The notes under the pieces: generated by a model | Databases searched by the model: none | Told to the model about the DNA's origin: nothing | Seen by the model: only the letters and a program-made list of their open reading frames with translations | Shown here: piece after piece, positions 39,285-48,211 of the stretch | How positions within the stretch are numbered: position 1 is the first letter of the stretch | How the letters are laid out: each line of letters begins with the position of its first letter | NCBI RefSeq assembly: GCF_000497045.1 | Contig: NW_015961970.1 | Coordinates: 868,802-932,801, forward strand | Origin: Kalmanozyma brasiliensis GHG001 | Taxonomy: Eukaryota; Basidiomycota; Ustilaginomycetes; Ustilaginales | DNA: 64,000 bases | Direction of reading: 5' to 3' | Made by a program: the position numbers and the translations under genes

Positions 39285-42200
39285 ATGGCAGACCCAAATC
39301 CTGTCCCGGATGCGCAGGACATTCAAAGACGCATACTAGCGGCTGCCGACGCTGCTGGAGTCCGTCTTGCCGCCGAACCATCATCAGGCACATCATCGGC
39401 CGACGTCACAATGCAGGATTCGACCGCACCACCTACGGTCGAATCGACGGCAACTGAGACACACACCAAGTTGACACCTCTGCAGGTTCAGCTTCCTCCT
39501 CATATGTCAACCGATCAACTGACGCTGGCTTTGACAACGCTAAGCGATGCTGAGTCACGTCCGACCATAACGTCCGAGCTCCTTCAGTCTCCGAATGCCG
39601 ATTTCGTCGTCCACCTGTACGACATTGCGCTCAGAGCGTTGACGTGGAAAGAGCAGGTCTCCACGCTGCAGGAAGCACAGCAAGCTGCTCAACAACAGAT
39701 TGTGGCAGCCCAAGAGCAGAGCAACCAGCTCGGCCAGGAAGTCGAACAGGAGAGAATCGCTGCTCTCGAGGCGTCACGCCTCAAAGACAGCCTGCAGACC
39801 GAAGTCGTCAACCTCCAGAATCAGATCGGCTCCCTGCAGACCTCGCTCGATAACGAAAAGCGAGAGAACGACGCCGCCAAGGAGAGAAGTGCGCAGCTTG
39901 CCACAGAGCTCTCCTCGTCCCAGGCAGAGACGGCTGCGCTCAAGGCCGAGGTCGAGACAGAGCGCAGAGCAAAAGAGCTCGTCCAAAGCGAAAAGGACCG
40001 ACTCTCAGCCGAGCTCGTAGGCATCAGTGCCCAGCTTACCACCCTCAAGAGCTCCACCGAGAGCGGTGTGCGACAGGCTGCCGAGGTCCGCGGCAGGCTC
40101 GATCAGGCCGAGCAGGAGAAGCGCGACATCCTTGCCAGCCTCCAGCGCGAGCGCGAAGAAAGCACACGCAAGGCCGAAGAGATCGACGCGCTTCTCACTT
40201 CCAACCGTGACGTTCGTCAAGAAATCTCTCGCCTCTCCACTGCTGTTCAAGAATCGCGCAGTCAAGAAAACATCGCCAAGTTCAAGCTGCAAGGCCTAGA
40301 GCAGGAGATCCAGCTCACCAAGAACGACGCCGCGTGGGCGCACGAGCAGCTCCTCAAGCTCAACGAGTCCTCGGCCTCCTTCCGCGCAGCCAAGCGTGCT
40401 GAGCTCAGTCGCGTCCAGTCCGAGCTCGACGCTGCCGGGCAAGAGGCCGCCGTCGCCCGCTCCAAGGTCGATTCCTTGCAGACGGCCTACAACGAAGCCA
40501 GCACCAAGCTCAGTCAGACCGCCGACAATGCGGCGCAGCTTTCGACTCGCCTCGCATCGCAAGAGGATTCCTTCCGTTCCGAAATCAGCAGCCAGAGTCA
40601 GCTCGTCAAGCTGCTCGAGAGGAGAGCCGAGCACGCCTCACAGCGAATTGTCGAGCTCGAAGACCAGTGGGAAGAGGTGCTGGAAAGATGCCGTGTTCGG
40701 GAGGAGGAGGCCTGGGCAGAGATGGAAAAGGAAGCTGGCCTCCGTCAAGCCCTCCAAAAGGAGAACCAGGAGCTCTCCGAGGCACTGGACCGTCTCGCTG
40801 AAGGCGTCGGCATCGGTCAAGGCCAACGCGAAAACGGCGATGCCCTTCTTGATCAGACGCTCGAAACGATGAGCGATGTTGGCGCCGACTTTGACATCCG
40901 CAGCACGGCCTCGACCCCTCGACGCGTGGGCCTCATGGGCACAGCTGCTTCCTTCAACAACGCCTTCGGCATCTCACCCACTGCAGAGATCGCCAACCGC
41001 ATCCGCAAGTCTGGCAAGAGCTTCAGTCAGATCTACATGGAGCTCGCGAAGACACAAGAGGAGCTGCGAAGGGAGAAGCTCGAGACGGGCCGTCTCACCT
41101 CGGTCCTCGCTCAGGTCATGGACGAGCTGCAAGACAGGGCTCCTCAGCTGCAGGCGCAACGCGAAGAAACCGAGCGACTTGCTACTGACCTTGATGAGAT
41201 GGTGGCCCAGGTCGCAACGACCTCGCAGGAGCGAGATGCCGTGCAATCAGAGGCACAGGCCCTCAAGCTCGATCTGGAACGCATCACCCGCGAGAACGGA
41301 TTCATGTCACAGCAACTCGCCGACTTTGGCCGCCAGGTGCGCGAGCTGACCAAGGCCGTCATTGTGCGTGACGATCCCGACGCCGCCGCACGGCTCGAGG
41401 ACGACGGCAGCTTCCTCGCCGAGCTGGATGCGATCGCTCCACTTCCCGAGAGCCTGCCTGAATCCGACACTCAAGCTGTCATCACCAGCGAGCTTGTCAC
41501 TTTCCGCTCCTTGACCGAGCTCTGCAGCCAGAACGCCCGTTTGCTCCAAGTGACGCGTCAACTCGGCGCCAAGATGGAGGAGGAAGAGCGCAACTACAAG
41601 GCGCGCCTCGCCGATGAAGAGGACGATGCTGTCAACGAGGCGCGCGAGCTGATCGTACGCCTCGAGGATGAAGTGCGACAGGAGCGTTACAAGATCGAAG
41701 AAGTCAGCAAGGAGCGGGACCTCTTCCGTCAGCTCTGTTCGACAGGTGGACGCAGCAGCGATGTCAAGAATGGCGAAGAGGCGACGTCGAGCACCAAAGC
41801 CACCGCTGGCACTGGTCTTCCGCTCGCCGAGTACGAGGCACTGCGATCCCGACACGAACGCCTCAAGATCGAGACCGACGCCGAGCTGTCACGCTACCGC
41901 GAAGAACTTCGGTCGCTGCAGATGGAGATGAGCAAGACGACGGTGACATCAGCTCGCGAGCAAGCTCTCCGTCAAGCTGCCGACGACAGGCTCAACAACC
42001 TTCAAAGGACGTATGAGCTCACCAAAACGGATCTCGACGACACGTCGAGGCGGGCTACGCAGCTTCAAGAGAACCTGACACGCCGAGAGGTATCTGTGCA
42101 GATGCTGGAAGAGCAGCTCATCCAGTCGCAATCCAGCCTGGAGCAGCTGCGCACGCAGGTCTCGAACTTGCAGGCCGAGAAGGCGATCTGGAAGTCTTCC

Positions 42201-45200
42201 GAGTCGAAGCTTCTCGAGGAGATCAGTGCCACACAAGTAGAACGAAACAATCTGCAGGAGCTCGTGCGCACTACGCAAGCCATGCAATCGGAGCTGGAGC
42301 AACGTGGCGGTGATGCCAAATCTCGCCTCGAACAAGACGTCAAGAGGCTTGATGAGATCAATCAAGATCTGCGCAACCGACTTGCCGCCGAGCAGGACCT
42401 CTACCGCCAACTCAGCCTGCGCCGCGAGATCGAGACCAAGGACCTGCAAAGTCGCATCGACCTGTCCAGCTCAGAGCTCAGCAATGCTCGAGAAGCGCTT
42501 GCGATCGCCCGCACCAGCGCGGATCACACACAACTCCGCGTTGAAGACTTGACTCGCCAGCTCGAGTCTACACAGGAGAAGCTCGCCATCTACGAGCGCC
42601 GAGACCAGCTTTCGCGTGATCCTATTGCTTTCCGCGCCCAAGCTGACGTCCAGCTGTCGAGGGAAGAGCAGCTGGAGATCGAGTTGGCCGACCTCAAGGC
42701 TGGTCGCGCTGCTGCACAGCTGGAGGTGCGCAAGAGCATGCTGGAGGTGGAACAAGCGACAGCCGCGGTTGCCGACAAGGACGCCGCTCTCTCTGCTTTG
42801 AGCCAGGAGCACGAACAGCTCAAGGCTAGCACATCTTCGGAGCTGTCCGCCAAGAACGCAGAGATCGAGGCCTTGCAGCAACAGGCGGCAACTACCTCGT
42901 CTCAACTGTCTTCCGTTCAGAGTCAGCTGCAAGCATTGCAAGAGCAGCTCGAGACCGAACGCTCTGCCTTCCAGGCGGAGAAGAGGTCACTCGAAGACGC
43001 CATCACAGAACTCGGCACAGTCGAGGAGCGTGCTCGCGCCGAGCAAGAGGATGTGAAGGGCGAAGTTCGCAAGCACCTGCAGGCTGCCAAAGCGGCTGAG
43101 CAGAAGCTTGAGGAGGTCACCAAGCAGGTTGAGACGCTCACCACCGACCTTGCAGAGGTCCGCGAACAGCTCAAAAAGGCTCGACAGGATGCTGGTACGC
43201 TGCGCAGCTCCAAGGATCTGTCGGAAGCGGAGTGGGGACGCGAGAAGGCGAGCTGGGACGCGGTGCGCCAAGCGCTGGAACGCGAGAAGGCTGACCTGCA
43301 GCGCAGAATTGACGACCTCACCACGCAGAACCAGATTCTGCACACTCATCTCGAAGCCGTCAACGCACAAGCTGATCAGATGCGTCAGGCCGCAGCAGCG
43401 CCGCTGCCCTCGGTTGACGTCAACATGGAGATTGAGCAAGCCAAGGACGCAGCACCTGCATCGAGCGAGACGGCTCCTGCTACGGCGGCAGAGCCTGAGA
43501 ACTCCAGCGTCAACACGACAGCGCCGGCCGCAGGAGAATTTTTCGAAGCTGCTGCCGAAGGTGTCGCTGCACCTGCGTCAGAAGCAGCAGTCACCGCAGC
43601 GACCTCCGCACTCGATCCATCGCAACCCGTGGAAGTCAAGCAAGAGGCACCCGGCACCTCAGGCTCTGAATTGGCGCATTCGCTCATGAAGCGTCGTTTC
43701 GACGAGCTACAAGAAGTGGTCAAGTACCTTCGACGCGAGAAGGAGATCGTCGACCTCCAGATCGAGATGAACAAGCAAGAAACGTCACGACTCAAGCAGA
43801 CCCTAGAGCACGTCAATAAGACTCTCGCCGATACACGTTCCGAGCTCGACACTGAGAGGAGCAAGAACGTTTCGTCCACCAGCAGCGCGACTCAGCACTC
43901 TGAGCTGCTCGAGAAGATCAACCAGCTAAATGAGCTGCGCGAAAATCACAGCACGCTGCAAGAGAGCGCCAGCCGCGCCGACGCTCGCATCACTCAACTC
44001 GAATCGGAACTGCGCTCTGCCAACGCCGAGCTCGAACCCGTGCGCGAGCAGCTGCGAAACGCCCAGATCGAGCTGGAAGCATCGCAGGCCCAGCTCAACG
44101 TTCTCCGTGAGGACAGCAAGCGATGGCAGACTCGAGCTCAGTCGCTTCTTCAAACTCACGGCATCAACGAGGAGATGCAAAAGGTCGAGCAGCAGCGCGC
44201 TGAAGCTCAACAGAAGATCAACGAGATGGAGATCAAGCTGAAGGACAGCGAGGCTGCCACCGAAGGCATCAAGGTCGAGCTGGCCACGTCCAAGTCGAAC
44301 TTTGAGAAGCTGAGGGAACAGGTTCGCGTGAGGATCGGCACGGAGCGAAAGGCGGTTGCGGAGGCCCAGGAAAAGCTGGCAGCTTTGCAGAAGGAGAAGG
44401 AGGAGGATGCAGCCAAGTACCAGGAGGCGATCTCGCTGCACGAGGGCAAAGTTGCTCAGCTCACCATCGAGAGGGATATGCTGAAGCAGCAACTCGAGCA
44501 GGCTCAGGCTACGGCGTCTGCAGCTTCTGAAACGCCTGTCGAGGGTGGCGAGGCGGCAGTCCCTGCTGCTACGGACGCGGCTGTTGCGCCTGATACCGAG
44601 GGCGAAGCTGCAACAACCACAGCATCAGCCGACCAGCAGGCAGCCATCCAAGCCGCCGTTGCCGAAGCGCAAAAGGAATTCGACGAGGTCAAGGCCCAAC
44701 TCGAGACCGAAAAGCAACAAGCCGAGGCTGCTCGCGACAAGCATCTGCAAAAGGGCCGCGAGTTCCTGCGCGACATGCGCGCGGCTCAAGCCGAAGTCAA
44801 GGAGCGCGACGACACCATCGCCCAGCTCAAGAAGGACTTTGCCGAGAACAACGGCGAGGCGATCGAGAAGGCGGTCCAAGAGCGTCTTGCTTCTGGCAAC
44901 GGTACCGCCGAGACTGGGGGTGCTGAAGCTGATTCGGAGCTCGCGGCGTTGCGTCTGCGGGTCGTAGAGCTCGAAACCAAGCTCCAAGCTGCCGAGACTC
45001 GGATTCGCGAGCTCGAGGCTCAACTTGCTGCCAGCGAAGGGGGCCACCCCGACATCGCATCCCTCAAGGCAGCCCACGCCGAAGAGCTATCACAGCTTCG
45101 TACATCGCTCGAAGCGCAGTACGCCTTGTCCGCATCCACCGCTCCCTCGGGCGACGTCGAATCGCAAGTGCAAGAACGACTCAAGGCGCTCGAAGACGAA

Positions 45201-45866
45201 CGCGAGTCGGCTATCCAGGAAGCCATCGCCGCCGCCATCGCTGCACGCGAAGCGGAGCTCAAGACGCAGTACGACGAGAGCGCCAAATCGCGCTTCGAGG
45301 CGGGCAAGAACGAGGCCAACCTGCGCAACACGCTGATGATCAAGCAGAAGGACAACAAGATCGCCAAGCTTACGGCCGAGATTGCGGCTCTGAAGGGAGA
45401 GGAGGTCCCCGCGACTGGTGCGGGTGGTGCGCCGACGGGTGGTGCTCCCGCCGCTGCTGGTGGTGCTGCTAGCAATCTACCAACAAGACCGGGCGTGTTT
45501 GGTCGGGGCGCCGCACAAGCTGGTCGTCCCACGCCACGCCCCGGTGTCGCACGACCCATCCCAACGGGGCCGGCTGGCGCGGCTGGCGCTGCAACAAGCC
45601 CGACTCCAACCACCGTGGCGTCGATCCGTGGAGCCGCTGCAGCAGGAAGAGGAGGACGCATCGCTGCCGGTGCTGCTCGCGGTGGAAGAGGTGGAGCTGC
45701 GACGGCTGGGGCCAAGAGGAAGCTCTCTGCTCAAGGACTGCCTGGTAATGCGGGTGGCAATGCAGGTGATGGTGGACAGGGCGGGGCGAAGAAGCCGCGG
45801 GCTGCTGGTGCGCCGATCGCCATCAAACGGCCTGGTCAGGGTGGGCAGGGTGGTGCGTCCAATTGA
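39285..45866 (+). CDS. nuclear basket nucleoporin Mlp/TPR
   Basis: This intronless 2193-aa protein is almost entirely coiled coil from about residue 110 to 2030. It matches the Mlp1/Mlp2/TPR family, which forms the nuclear basket filaments and takes part in mRNA export surveillance. The TPR/MLP1/MLP2-like domain is at about residues 1170-1360 and ends with the family phrase DLTTQNQILHTHLE. A conserved N-terminal-half block is SFSQIYMELAKTQEELRREKLETGRLTSVLAQVMDEL (about 578-615). An Ala/Glu-rich linker interrupts the coil at about 1390-1470. The C-terminal 150 residues are Gly/Ala/Arg-rich (PGVFGRG, RGGRGG) and end in basic KKPRAAGAPIAIKRPG, a likely nuclear import signal. Length is between yeast Mlp1 and human TPR. 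Confidence 0.9.
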   Translation: MADPNPVPDAQDIQRRILAAADAAGVRLAAEPSSGTSSADVTMQDSTAPPTVESTATETHTKLTPLQVQLPPHMSTDQLTLALTTLSDAESRPTITSELLQSPNADFVVHLYDIALRALTWKEQVSTLQEAQQAAQQQIVAAQEQSNQLGQEVEQERIAALEASRLKDSLQTEVVNLQNQIGSLQTSLDNEKRENDAAKERSAQLATELSSSQAETAALKAEVETERRAKELVQSEKDRLSAELVGISAQLTTLKSSTESGVRQAAEVRGRLDQAEQEKRDILASLQREREESTRKAEEIDALLTSNRDVRQEISRLSTAVQESRSQENIAKFKLQGLEQEIQLTKNDAAWAHEQLLKLNESSASFRAAKRAELSRVQSELDAAGQEAAVARSKVDSLQTAYNEASTKLSQTADNAAQLSTRLASQEDSFRSEISSQSQLVKLLERRAEHASQRIVELEDQWEEVLERCRVREEEAWAEMEKEAGLRQALQKENQELSEALDRLAEGVGIGQGQRENGDALLDQTLETMSDVGADFDIRSTASTPRRVGLMGTAASFNNAFGISPTAEIANRIRKSGKSFSQIYMELAKTQEELRREKLETGRLTSVLAQVMDELQDRAPQLQAQREETERLATDLDEMVAQVATTSQERDAVQSEAQALKLDLERITRENGFMSQQLADFGRQVRELTKAVIVRDDPDAAARLEDDGSFLAELDAIAPLPESLPESDTQAVITSELVTFRSLTELCSQNARLLQVTRQLGAKMEEEERNYKARLADEEDDAVNEARELIVRLEDEVRQERYKIEEVSKERDLFRQLCSTGGRSSDVKNGEEATSSTKATAGTGLPLAEYEALRSRHERLKIETDAELSRYREELRSLQMEMSKTTVTSAREQALRQAADDRLNNLQRTYELTKTDLDDTSRRATQLQENLTRREVSVQMLEEQLIQSQSSLEQLRTQVSNLQAEKAIWKSSESKLLEEISATQVERNNLQELVRTTQAMQSELEQRGGDAKSRLEQDVKRLDEINQDLRNRLAAEQDLYRQLSLRREIETKDLQSRIDLSSSELSNAREALAIARTSADHTQLRVEDLTRQLESTQEKLAIYERRDQLSRDPIAFRAQADVQLSREEQLEIELADLKAGRAAAQLEVRKSMLEVEQATAAVADKDAALSALSQEHEQLKASTSSELSAKNAEIEALQQQAATTSSQLSSVQSQLQALQEQLETERSAFQAEKRSLEDAITELGTVEERARAEQEDVKGEVRKHLQAAKAAEQKLEEVTKQVETLTTDLAEVREQLKKARQDAGTLRSSKDLSEAEWGREKASWDAVRQALEREKADLQRRIDDLTTQNQILHTHLEAVNAQADQMRQAAAAPLPSVDVNMEIEQAKDAAPASSETAPATAAEPENSSVNTTAPAAGEFFEAAAEGVAAPASEAAVTAATSALDPSQPVEVKQEAPGTSGSELAHSLMKRRFDELQEVVKYLRREKEIVDLQIEMNKQETSRLKQTLEHVNKTLADTRSELDTERSKNVSSTSSATQHSELLEKINQLNELRENHSTLQESASRADARITQLESELRSANAELEPVREQLRNAQIELEASQAQLNVLREDSKRWQTRAQSLLQTHGINEEMQKVEQQRAEAQQKINEMEIKLKDSEAATEGIKVELATSKSNFEKLREQVRVRIGTERKAVAEAQEKLAALQKEKEEDAAKYQEAISLHEGKVAQLTIERDMLKQQLEQAQATASAASETPVEGGEAAVPAATDAAVAPDTEGEAATTTASADQQAAIQAAVAEAQKEFDEVKAQLETEKQQAEAARDKHLQKGREFLRDMRAAQAEVKERDDTIAQLKKDFAENNGEAIEKAVQERLASGNGTAETGGAEADSELAALRLRVVELETKLQAAETRIRELEAQLAASEGGHPDIASLKAAHAEELSQLRTSLEAQYALSASTAPSGDVESQVQERLKALEDERESAIQEAIAAAIAAREAELKTQYDESAKSRFEAGKNEANLRNTLMIKQKDNKIAKLTAEIAALKGEEVPATGAGGAPTGGAPAAAGGAASNLPTRPGVFGRGAAQAGRPTPRPGVARPIPTGPAGAAGAATSPTPTTVASIRGAAAAGRGGRIAAGAARGGRGGAATAGAKRKLSAQGLPGNAGGNAGDGGQGGAKKPRAAGAPIAIKRPGQGGQGGASN

Positions 45867-45934
45867 TCGGCACAATTTTCACATCAACATCGTTTCGAGC
45901 GCAATGGCAGAATGCTTTCATTGTCCACATTGAG

Positions 45935-47833
45935 TCATGTTTTCGAAGGAGCCTTCTTCTGCGGTGAGAAGAACGACCGAATGTCCTTACCCGGGCTGGT
46001 TGTTGTTGAGACCTTATTCTTCTTCCCGGGCGACCCTCCCGTCTCCTTCCCCTTCCCTCCCTGCGCCTCCGGCCGTGTTCGTGTCGGACTCAAAGCCCTC
46101 CATGCGCGCTCCTCGTCCCTCCTCTCGCGCTCCGCTACCTCCCTCTGCTTTGCCAGCATGTCATCTATCGGACCGCGCTCCTTCTTCGGTGGACTCTTCC
46201 ACGTGTGCGGCGGCGCTTGTGGGAAAGGCTCGTGTGGTTTGCCGCGTGACTTGCCGCGTCGTGCGTTGACGTGGATGCCACCACCAGAGGCAGGGCTGAG
46301 ACGCCGGCTGTAGCCGCCCTTCGGGCGAGGCGGCGAGAGAGGCGGATTGAAGGGGTCTGGTGAGAAGCGACTGGATGGCTCCGTGGCTAGCTCTGGTGTT
46401 GGTGATGTGCGTGCGTGCTTGCTCGGTGCGTGGCTGTGCGTTGGAGCAGCTCGCTTCCTTGTTCTGCTCGATGTTGCATCTTCAGTGTCAGATGCGGCTT
46501 CCTCGCCTTCAGGCACGCCAAAGCCATCGCCGACTTCGTCACCTTCGATCGAGTCGTTGTCCTGCGTCTTGACAGCCTCCTGAGACGACAATTCTGAACC
46601 TGATGACTCGCCAATGTTGACAATCGACTCACTGCGAGTCATGTCCGCCCCACCCTGCTGTTCTGCAAAGTCGCGCTGCATTTTCTCCGCCAGCATTCGG
46701 TCTTGCGCTTCCTGCTCGGCTCGTGCTGTTACTTCGGCAAGGGCTGCTTCTGCCTCCGCTTGCTGTGCTGCTAGCAGTGCCTGTGAGTCGCCGGACGAAG
46801 GCATCAGCGAGTCGCTGTCTTGCGTGTGGAAGTCGTCTTCCTGCTTGACCGCGCCAGATGTATCAGATTTGCCGGCGGCTGCAGGCTCGTCGTCAGCGTG
46901 CTCCGTCTTCGAATGCTTCTGCTTGTTGAAGAACGCCCTCAAGCCGTCCTTTCTCTCCTCGATCGGCAGGATAAAGCTCGGGTCGCTGTTGCCCACCTTG
47001 CCCACCTCCTTGGGCACCTTGTAGCACTCCAACTCGCTCTGCAGCGGCCGCAACAGCTTGGCCACCTCCCAGCTCCAGGTGTCATCCACGTCATCGCCCT
47101 TTTTGACATCTGCCTCCGTCTTTGGCTCGGCGTCCAAGCCTAACCACGTCGCAATAGCCTTTTCGTCGGGTAGGATGACGGGCATTCTATCGTGCAGGAA
47201 CCCGAGCTGGCTGTTGCTTGCGGTCGTAACGATCGTAAATGTGTACAGCGGCTTGTCCTCTCCGTCGAAGCGCACGCGCTCCCAAAGTCCTGCGAGGGGC
47301 ATGAGCCTCCTTCCCTGCCCACTCTTATCCTCTCGCCCTTGACCCGGTTCTGACATGCCGACGAAATGCGGAATGCGCTCAACCTTCTCGCCTTCGCCCG
47401 ATCCGCGTTTCTGCCACTCGTAAAAGCCCTGGACGAACACGACACATCTCTGAGCGGGCAGTAGCGTGTGCCACATCGATCTTTGAGGCGACAGGATGGT
47501 GTCGTCGCGCGCGTTGATGGTTCGATACGCCTCGCCGTGGCTGGGAGGGGTCTTGTGGAAACGTGGAATGAGACCCCACTTCATCGTCTGGATGATGAGT
47601 TGATGTTTGCGGTCTTCAGCGGAGGGGTTCTTGACGGTGCGAAGTCGTCGCTCGCGCTCCCACGAGAGCTCCCGGCGGACGACGGGCGAGCGTGTTTGCG
47701 GGGCGACATTGTGTGATGGAGTGTAGTCGTCCGCATCCGGTGCAGGCGTGGGAGGTTGGTAGTCCGGGAGCTCGTCATGCACCGCCGCCCGGTATTGAGG
47801 GATGGGTTGGGCGTTTGCGAATCTGCCACACAT
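45935..47833 (-). CDS. SRAP-domain protein (HMCES-like) with PIP-like C-terminus
   Basis: This 632-aa protein starts M-C-G-R-F. Once Met1 is removed, Cys2 is the residue that crosslinks to abasic sites in single-stranded DNA in the SRAP/HMCES family. Other active-site residues are E139 in GFYEWQ and H214 in HDRMPVIL. The SRAP domain spans residues 2 to about 330, longer than usual because of inserts at about 30-60 and 155-175. The C-terminal 300 residues are disordered, with acidic, Ser- and Pro-rich stretches. The protein ends with D-I-R-S-F-F-S-P-Q-K-K, with I618, F621 and F622, which resembles a PCNA-interacting box without the leading Gln. The ATG at 47833 is required by the catalytic Cys2, although the frame is open to 48010. 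The gene is convergent with Mlp/TPR, with a 68-base spacer. Confidence 0.92.
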   Translation of the reverse strand: MCGRFANAQPIPQYRAAVHDELPDYQPPTPAPDADDYTPSHNVAPQTRSPVVRRELSWERERRLRTVKNPSAEDRKHQLIIQTMKWGLIPRFHKTPPSHGEAYRTINARDDTILSPQRSMWHTLLPAQRCVVFVQGFYEWQKRGSGEGEKVERIPHFVGMSEPGQGREDKSGQGRRLMPLAGLWERVRFDGEDKPLYTFTIVTTASNSQLGFLHDRMPVILPDEKAIATWLGLDAEPKTEADVKKGDDVDDTWSWEVAKLLRPLQSELECYKVPKEVGKVGNSDPSFILPIEERKDGLRAFFNKQKHSKTEHADDEPAAAGKSDTSGAVKQEDDFHTQDSDSLMPSSGDSQALLAAQQAEAEAALAEVTARAEQEAQDRMLAEKMQRDFAEQQGGADMTRSESIVNIGESSGSELSSQEAVKTQDNDSIEGDEVGDGFGVPEGEEAASDTEDATSSRTRKRAAPTHSHAPSKHARTSPTPELATEPSSRFSPDPFNPPLSPPRPKGGYSRRLSPASGGGIHVNARRGKSRGKPHEPFPQAPPHTWKSPPKKERGPIDDMLAKQREVAERERRDEERAWRALSPTRTRPEAQGGKGKETGGSPGKKNKVSTTTSPGKDIRSFFSPQKKAPSKT

Positions 47834-48211
47834 TGCGAGGGCTATCTTGGTGGCATCGCGACTCGCGCCTACAGGGATGATGGTCGGGAAGGTATGCCTT
47901 TGAAAGGCTGAGCCATGGAGGACTCGGCTTCGGTCGCTGACTGTATGCATAAGCGCGAAATCCAGGGTCCTCAGCTGCGCCTTGCTGCAGGCGCCTTTTT
48001 TACTCCACATCCAGTCTGGATCGGGGCAACCCTTATCGGGGTGCCAAAAAAGGGTAGAATCACGTGTACTGGCTCGCGGAGAGGTGGGATTCGCGCAGTC
48101 TGAGTGTTGGACTGGTGGTCAAGTGTTTTTCTACTATTCTAGGTGCATATTAGGCTTTCATCTTGGGACCAACCCTTGACAACTCCGACCATCATCACAT
48201 CGCATTCGACC
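47834..48211. promoter_or_regulatory. divergent promoter of SRAP and the KEN-tail protein
   Basis: These 378 bases lie between divergent starts. GGCTGAGC lies at 47906-47913, only 73 bases from the SRAP start. No coding sequence recognised beyond open frames lacking ATG. Confidence 0.45.
47906..47913 (-). promoter_or_regulatory. candidate promoter octamer GCTCAGCC
   Basis: Exact octamer (GGCTGAGC on +) 73 bases upstream of the SRAP gene start, preceded by AAA as at 55226 and 63066. Function inferred. Confidence 0.35.

Noticed and set aside
45935..47833. SRAP gene as a mobile-element or SOS-linked gene
   Set aside because: SRAP is a normal eukaryotic chromosomal gene (HMCES) and no mobile-element parts are nearby.
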